Shown: in pieces, positions 5,839 through 5,871 of the stretch
Layout: every line of letters begins with the position of its first letter
Position numbering within the stretch: the stretch's first letter is position 1
Source of the DNA: DATLBA01 sp035527275
Lineage (GTDB): Bacteria; Planctomycetota; Phycisphaerae; FEN-1346
Direction: 5' to 3'
NCBI GenBank assembly: GCA_035527275.1
Contig: DATLBA010000009.1
Span: 1 to 5,871 of the forward strand
DNA length: 5,871 nucleotides
Notes under the pieces: model-generated
What the model was told of the DNA's origin: nothing
Database searches by the model: none
The model's input: only the letters and a program-made list of their open reading frames with translations
Program-made: the position numbers and the translations under genes

Positions 5839-5871
5839 GCTTCTTGCACACCACATCACCATCACCACTGT

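Noticed and set aside
5854..5868. CATCACCATCACCAC, which would read as five His, in frame after the stop of the 45-residue peptide
   Set aside because: It resembles an affinity-tag sequence from a vector, but it lies after a stop codon, has no adjoining vector-like sequence and is short enough to be chance.

Overview
The window is GC-rich bacterial DNA with six probable protein genes, several dispersed or palindromic repeats, and no RNA genes or transposase genes. The most likely source is a planctomycete-type bacterium or a related environmental lineage. This is inferred from high GC, a secreted ClpP-class protease fused to OB-like and TPR-like segments, and small proteins beginning MTTEERLAKV followed by a basic, membrane-anchored start, which I associate with planctomycete genomes. 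The sequence alone does not prove the taxonomy.

Left part, minus strand (1-1543): a DNA adenine methyltransferase of the DPPF...FAGSGTT arrangement (746-1543) is followed, in the same direction and 65 bases on, by an unrecognised membrane-anchored protein (680 down to 1) that runs off the window edge. The two may form one transcript. No restriction enzyme is present beside the methyltransferase, so it looks solitary.

Centre, plus strand (1716-3269): a secreted penicillin-binding protein of the PBP4/DacB (S13) family acts on peptidoglycan in the cell envelope. It is divergent from the methyltransferase. The 172-base gap holds a palindromic GATTATAATC that can serve as the -10 box in both directions, with a suitably spaced -35 box on each side. 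The PBP has the SxxK and KTG motifs, but its SxN motif reads SQG.

Right part, plus strand (3270-5871): this part looks like a repeat-rich accessory region with lower GC. It holds an octamer tandem array that supplies the PBP stop codon and a 64-base nested palindrome of REP/BIME type. A secreted ClpP/NfeD-like protease with an OB-like region and a TPR-like tail (3555-5159) follows. An imperfect inverted repeat separates it from two small genes that overlap by ATGA: a 124-residue hypothetical protein with a possible winged helix, and a 45-residue basic, membrane-anchored peptide.

The most unusual feature is a 59-base leader (GC hairpin, purine-rich ribosome binding site, start codon and first codons) found at about 90% identity in front of two unrelated genes, the protease and the 124-residue protein. 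Its coding start recurs at a third gene, the 45-residue peptide. It looks like a copied translation-initiation module that supplies the 5' leader and N-terminus to different proteins.
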